Shown: piece after piece, positions 60,965 to 64,000 of the stretch
How the letters are laid out: each line of letters opens with the position of its first letter
Position numbering within the stretch: the first letter of the stretch is position 1
Source of the DNA: Luteimonas suaedae
Lineage (GTDB): Bacteria > Pseudomonadota > Gammaproteobacteria > Xanthomonadales > Xanthomonadaceae
NCBI RefSeq assembly: GCF_008312895.1
Contig: NZ_VSSP01000006.1
Span: forward strand, 177,562-241,561
DNA: 64,000 nucleotides
Direction: 5' to 3'
Notes under the pieces: model-generated
What the model saw: only the letters and a program-made list of their open reading frames with translations
Told to the model about the DNA's origin: nothing
The model's database searches: none
Translations under genes and position numbers: made by a program

Positions 60965-62248
60965 ATGGCGATCGCTTTGTTGTTCGGCGCGTTCATCCTG
61001 CTGCTGCTGATCGGCGTGCCGGTGGCGTACGCGCTGGCCGCGGCGTCGCTGCTGGCGCTGTTCTATCTGGACCTGCCGTCGATCGTGCTGGCGCAGCAGG
61101 TCGGCGCCGGCATCGGCACCGCTTCGCTGATCGCGATTCCGCTGTTCATCTTCGCCGGCGAGATCATGATGCGCGGCGGCATCTCCGAACGCCTGATCGC
61201 GCTGGCGGCGGCACTGGTCGGGCGCATCCGCGGCGGCCTCGGCCAGGTCAGCATCCTGTCGTCGCTGTTCTTCGGCGGCGTGTCCGGTTCGGCGATCGCC
61301 GACGTGTCCGCGGTCGGCGGCACGATGATCCCGCAGATGGTCAAGCGCGGCTACGACCGCGACTTCGCCGTCAACGTCAGCATCACCGGCGCGCTGGTGG
61401 CGCTGCTGGTGCCGCCTTCGCACAACCTGATTCTGTACTCGGCCGCGGTCGGCGGCGGCATCTCGATCGCCGACCTGTTCGCAGCCGGCATCGTTCCGGC
61501 GCTGCTGATGACGGTGACACTGATGTTCACCGGCTACCTGGTCGCGCGCCGCCGCGGCTACGGGGTCGAGGCGTTCCCGGGCCTGCGCGCGGTGCTGCTG
61601 CGGCTGGTGTCGGCACTGCCGGGCCTGGGGCTGGTGGCGCTGATCTTCATCGGCATCCGCGCCGGCATCTTCACCGCGGTGGAGAGCGCCGCGATGGCGG
61701 TGGTCTACGCGCTGCTGGTGACGGTGGCGATCTATCGCATGCTCAACTGGTCCGCGTTCCGGCAGGCGGTCGCGCACGCCGCGCGCACCACCGGGGTGAT
61801 CCTGTTCGTGATCGCCACCGCGGCGCTGTTCGGCTGGCTGCTGGCCTACCTGCAGGTGCCGGCGGCGGCGGTGGAACTGCTGAGTGCGATCGCAGACAAC
61901 CGCTACACCGTGCTGCTGCTGATCGCGGTGATCCTGCTGCTGCTGGGCACCTTCATGGACCTGGCGCCGATGATCCTGATCTGCACGCCGATCTTCCTGC
62001 CGGTGGCGAAGGCGTTCGGCGTCGACCCGCTGCACTTCGGCGTGGTGCTGGTGCTGGCCGGCGGCATCGGCCTGGTCACGCCGCCGGTCGGCTCGGTGCT
62101 GTTCGTCGGTGCCGCGATCGGCAAGATCGGCATCGGCGAGGCGCTGAAATCGATCTGGCCGTTCTGGCTGGCGGCGCTCGGCGTGCTGCTGGTGGTCACC
62201 GTGTTCCCGCAACTGTCGCTGTGGCTGCCGGCGCTGTTCAAGATCTAG
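60965..62248 (+). CDS. dctM: TRAP transporter large permease subunit (DctM family)
   Basis: 427 aa with about 12 helices. Typical blocks: ALLFGAFILLLLIGVPVAYA, IPLFIFAGEIMMRGGISERL, SSLFFGGVSGSAIADVSAVG with GTMIP, PPSHNLILYSAAVGGGISIA and PPVGSVLFVGAAIGKIGI. With DctP and DctQ it drives sodium-coupled uptake of the acid bound by DctP. The PL10 lyase gene overlaps its last codons. Confidence 0.95.
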   Translation: MAIALLFGAFILLLLIGVPVAYALAAASLLALFYLDLPSIVLAQQVGAGIGTASLIAIPLFIFAGEIMMRGGISERLIALAAALVGRIRGGLGQVSILSSLFFGGVSGSAIADVSAVGGTMIPQMVKRGYDRDFAVNVSITGALVALLVPPSHNLILYSAAVGGGISIADLFAAGIVPALLMTVTLMFTGYLVARRRGYGVEAFPGLRAVLLRLVSALPGLGLVALIFIGIRAGIFTAVESAAMAVVYALLVTVAIYRMLNWSAFRQAVAHAARTTGVILFVIATAALFGWLLAYLQVPAAAVELLSAIADNRYTVLLLIAVILLLLGTFMDLAPMILICTPIFLPVAKAFGVDPLHFGVVLVLAGGIGLVTPPVGSVLFVGAAIGKIGIGEALKSIWPFWLAALGVLLVVTVFPQLSLWLPALFKI

Positions 62249-63372
62249 GCCTGGCCGCGCTGCTGTTCGCGGCCGCCTCGCTCCTGCCGGCCGCGGCGGC
62301 CGGTCCCGGTCCGATCCCGCTGGACGGGTTCGCCGACGCCATCCACCACTGGCAGAACCTGCATGGCGACGACGACCCGCGCCATGCGCCCGACGATGTC
62401 GCCACGATCGCCGACAACATCGTGCTGCAGCAGCGCCGCGATGGCGGCTGGCGCGAGAACCGGGACCCGGCGCGCATCCTCGACGACGACGCGCGCCGCC
62501 GGCTCGACGCCGAGCGGGACACCGCCGGCGGCAGTTTCGACAACCGCAACGTCTACACCCAGGTCGAATACCTGGCGCAGGCGCATGCGCGGACCGGCAT
62601 CGCGCGCTTCCGCGAGGCGAGCCTGCGCGGCCTCGAGTTCATCCTGGCGCAGCAGATCGAGGCATGCGGAGGCTGGCCGCATACCGTGCCGGCGAGCACG
62701 TCATACCACGCGCTGATCACGATTGCCGACGAGGTCACGCCGGGCGTGCTGGCGACGCTGCGCAAGGCGATGGCCGGCAGCGACGGCTTCGTCTTCGTCG
62801 ACGACGACCTGCGCGCGCGTGCACGCGCGGCGGTGGCGCGGGGCGACGCCTGCCTGCTGCGCCTGCAGGTGCGGCAGGACGGACGCGCGACCGCCTGGGC
62901 CGGGCAGTACGATCCGCGCACGCTGGCGCCGGCGCAGGGCCGCAGCTTCGAACTGCCGGCGATCGTCACGCAGGAGAGCATCGCGGTGGTGCGCTACCTG
63001 ATGTCGATTCCCGCGCCGTCGCCGGAGGTGGTCGCGGCGGTCGACGCCGCCGTGGCCTGGTTCCGCGACGTCGCGCTGCACGGCGTGCGCCTGGAGACCT
63101 CCGCGGCCGAACCGGTGCGCTACCGCTACCACACCGCCACCACCGACCGGCGCCTGGTCGAGGATGCCGACGCGCCGCCGCTGTGGGCGCGCTTCTACGA
63201 TCTGACCGACAACAGCGTGGTGCTGGCCACCCGCGAAGGCGAGCGCGTCGCCCGCTACGCCGACATCCCGCGCGAGCGCCGCACCGGCTACCAGTGGTAC
63301 GGCGACTGGCCGCACGCCCTGCTCGAGCGCGAATATCCACGCTGGAAACGGAAGGTCGCTGCCGGCGATTGA
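62221..63372 (+). CDS. Pectate lyase, polysaccharide lyase family 10 type
   Basis: About 383 aa. The (alpha/alpha)-barrel blocks HHWQNLHGDDDPRHAPDDVA, NIVLQQRRDGGWRENRDPAR, TAGGSFDNRNVYTQVEYLAQ and YHTATTDRRLVEDADAPPLW are typical of PL10 pectate lyases. The only in-frame start that keeps the secretion signal (LAALLFAAASLLPAAAAG) is the GTG at 62221, inside dctM, overlapping it by 28 bp. There is no clear ribosome site, so translation is probably coupled. It is the second pectate lyase of the locus and is encoded with the importer of its products. Confidence 0.87.
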   Translation: MAAGAVQDLGLAALLFAAASLLPAAAAGPGPIPLDGFADAIHHWQNLHGDDDPRHAPDDVATIADNIVLQQRRDGGWRENRDPARILDDDARRRLDAERDTAGGSFDNRNVYTQVEYLAQAHARTGIARFREASLRGLEFILAQQIEACGGWPHTVPASTSYHALITIADEVTPGVLATLRKAMAGSDGFVFVDDDLRARARAAVARGDACLLRLQVRQDGRATAWAGQYDPRTLAPAQGRSFELPAIVTQESIAVVRYLMSIPAPSPEVVAAVDAAVAWFRDVALHGVRLETSAAEPVRYRYHTATTDRRLVEDADAPPLWARFYDLTDNSVVLATREGERVARYADIPRERRTGYQWYGDWPHALLEREYPRWKRKVAAGD

Positions 63373-63454
63373 GTCCCCCGCGTCCTCCACCTTCAACATC
63401 GGCGCGTTAGCGGTGGTCGCGATCCTGGTGGCGCTGTACGCGAGCTTCTGGTGA
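63368..63454 (+). pseudogene. Possible C-terminal remnant of a sodium/solute symporter
   Basis: In another frame from the lyase, 28 codons read IESPASSTFNIGALAVVAIL and VALYASFW before a TGA. This looks like the last transmembrane helix of SSS-family sugar symporters (hydrophobic helix ending in FW). No start codon or upstream symporter sequence exists, so it may be the tail left by a deletion, with the TRAP/PL10 block as the joining piece. The similarity is short, so chance is not excluded. Confidence 0.4.
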
Positions 63455-63890
63455 TGCGGGTGTTCTAGCGGCTGCAGCTTTGTGCCGTTGTGGCTGAAGC
63501 CGGAGATCCGTATGAGCGCAAGGCGAAGGGGCTTCGGCAGGCCGCGTGGGCGCGGGAGCCGCACCGCGGGGATTGCTCCGCCCTTCGGTCCGGCCATCCA
63601 TGGCCGGACTCAGGGCCGCTGCACATCCCTGTGCAGCTCTCCGCAACCCCCACGGCACGTCTCCCACTCCAACCCTCATTGGCTTCGGTAGGAGGGCCTC
63701 CAAGCATCCGAAAGCGAATGGCCGGTGCGGCGTCCGGGCTGGGGTATGCGGATAGCAGGCCATGGATGGCCTGCGGCGGCGAGTCCGCCATGGATGGCGG
63801 ACCGAGCCGGGGAGCATGCCCCGGCCCGGGCGCCGCTGGATCCGAAGCCTGTTACCTCACCGGCTCTGATGCAATCGCACCGGCACGCCC
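63455..63890. repeat. 436-bp intergenic region with short palindromes
   Basis: No credible gene. Repeated ATGGCCG/CCATGGA-type motifs (GGCCATCCATGGCCGGACT near 63593-63611, GCCATGGATGGCCTGCGGCG near 63760) and TCCGCCATGGATGGCGGA at 63785-63802 form small hairpins. A degenerate GTAGGAGGGCC element is near 63689. Confidence 0.5.
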
Positions 63891-64000
63891 TCACCCCACC
63901 ATCTGCTCCAACTCGCGCCCGCGGGTCTCGTGCACGTAGCGCAGTACGAAGAAGATCGACACGAACGCCGCGAACGCATAGAACCCGTACGTCGCCGCCA
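63891..64000 (-). CDS. Sugar-porter MFS transporter, C-terminus (5' end beyond window)
   Basis: Only the last 36 residues are visible: a final helix (ATYGFYAFAAFVSIFFVLRY) and the sugar-porter tail motif VHETRGRELEQM (compare PETKGR). Its place at the pectin locus suggests a monosaccharide or uronate symporter. The stop TGA is at 63891-63893. Confidence 0.8.
   Translation of the reverse strand, partial: AATYGFYAFAAFVSIFFVLRYVHETRGRELEQMVG

Overview
The window is a GC-rich chromosomal segment from a gammaproteobacterium of the Xanthomonadaceae/Lysobacteraceae (Lysobacter/Luteimonas-like). This placement rests on gene content and order (comM-ubiK-glnB, speE/speA, coaBC-dut-algC, pyrE beside an ExoIII-like gene, an oligosaccharide-type TonB receptor) and on short dispersed palindromic repeats of the kind common in this family. 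It is an inference; no rRNA or other marker gene lies in the window. I saw no rRNA, tRNA, CRISPR array or transposase gene.

Layout. 0-10 kb: S9 peptidase (cut by the left edge), comM, ubiK, glnB, a small secreted protein, spermidine synthase, an M48 membrane peptidase and biosynthetic arginine decarboxylase. 10-20 kb: a YdfG-type reductase, a basic-tailed protein, a DUF1311 protein, a SPOR protein, argS, radC, and the coaC-coaB-dut-algC operon, in which CoaBC is split into two overlapping genes and the phosphomannomutase has a long membrane-anchored N-terminus. 20-31 kb: a CFA-synthase-like enzyme, a two-cNMP-domain NTE-type phospholipase, a periplasmic DNA ligase (LigE), pyrE, a GNAT enzyme, a Crc-like ExoIII, AmpG, a 42-codon ORF coupled to a small RHH-like protein, and a NYN nuclease-like protein.

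31-37.3 kb is the most unusual part. An overlapping LuxR-type response regulator and sensor kinase pair is followed by a trimeric autotransporter adhesin with a collagen-like stretch and then by a protein with MACPF pore-former hallmarks. The adhesin and the MACPF-like gene share an 18-bp palindromic motif (17/18 identical) just after the preceding stop codon, which suggests one regulon for surface adhesion and a candidate toxin.

37-47 kb: priA, separated by a perfect inverted pair of DnaA boxes from a membrane-tethered sigma-like gene and its DUF3106 partner; then DUF4286, DUF3667, a MATE exporter and SppA.

47-64 kb is a pectin/uronate utilisation island: 2-keto-3-deoxygluconate kinase, TonB-dependent receptor, ThuA-like protein, rhamnogalacturonan acetylesterase, two further esterases, a PL1 pectate lyase, an FAH-fold enzyme with a complete TRAP transporter, a PL10 pectate lyase, a probable symporter remnant and the C-terminus of a sugar-porter MFS protein. 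A 12-13 bp element (CGGTGTCATTTTG or its complement) sits before the receptor, the PL1 lyase and the FAH/TRAP operon, so one regulator, not encoded here, probably controls all three. The working model is import of pectin oligomers by the receptor, periplasmic de-esterification and cleavage by the esterases and lyases, uptake of (unsaturated) uronates by TRAP/MFS/SSS transporters, and entry to central metabolism through KdgK.

REP-like palindromes punctuate many intergenic regions, mostly as head-to-head pairs. They supply the stop codon of two genes, and a different palindrome cluster has landed in frame in the 5' end of an esterase gene.
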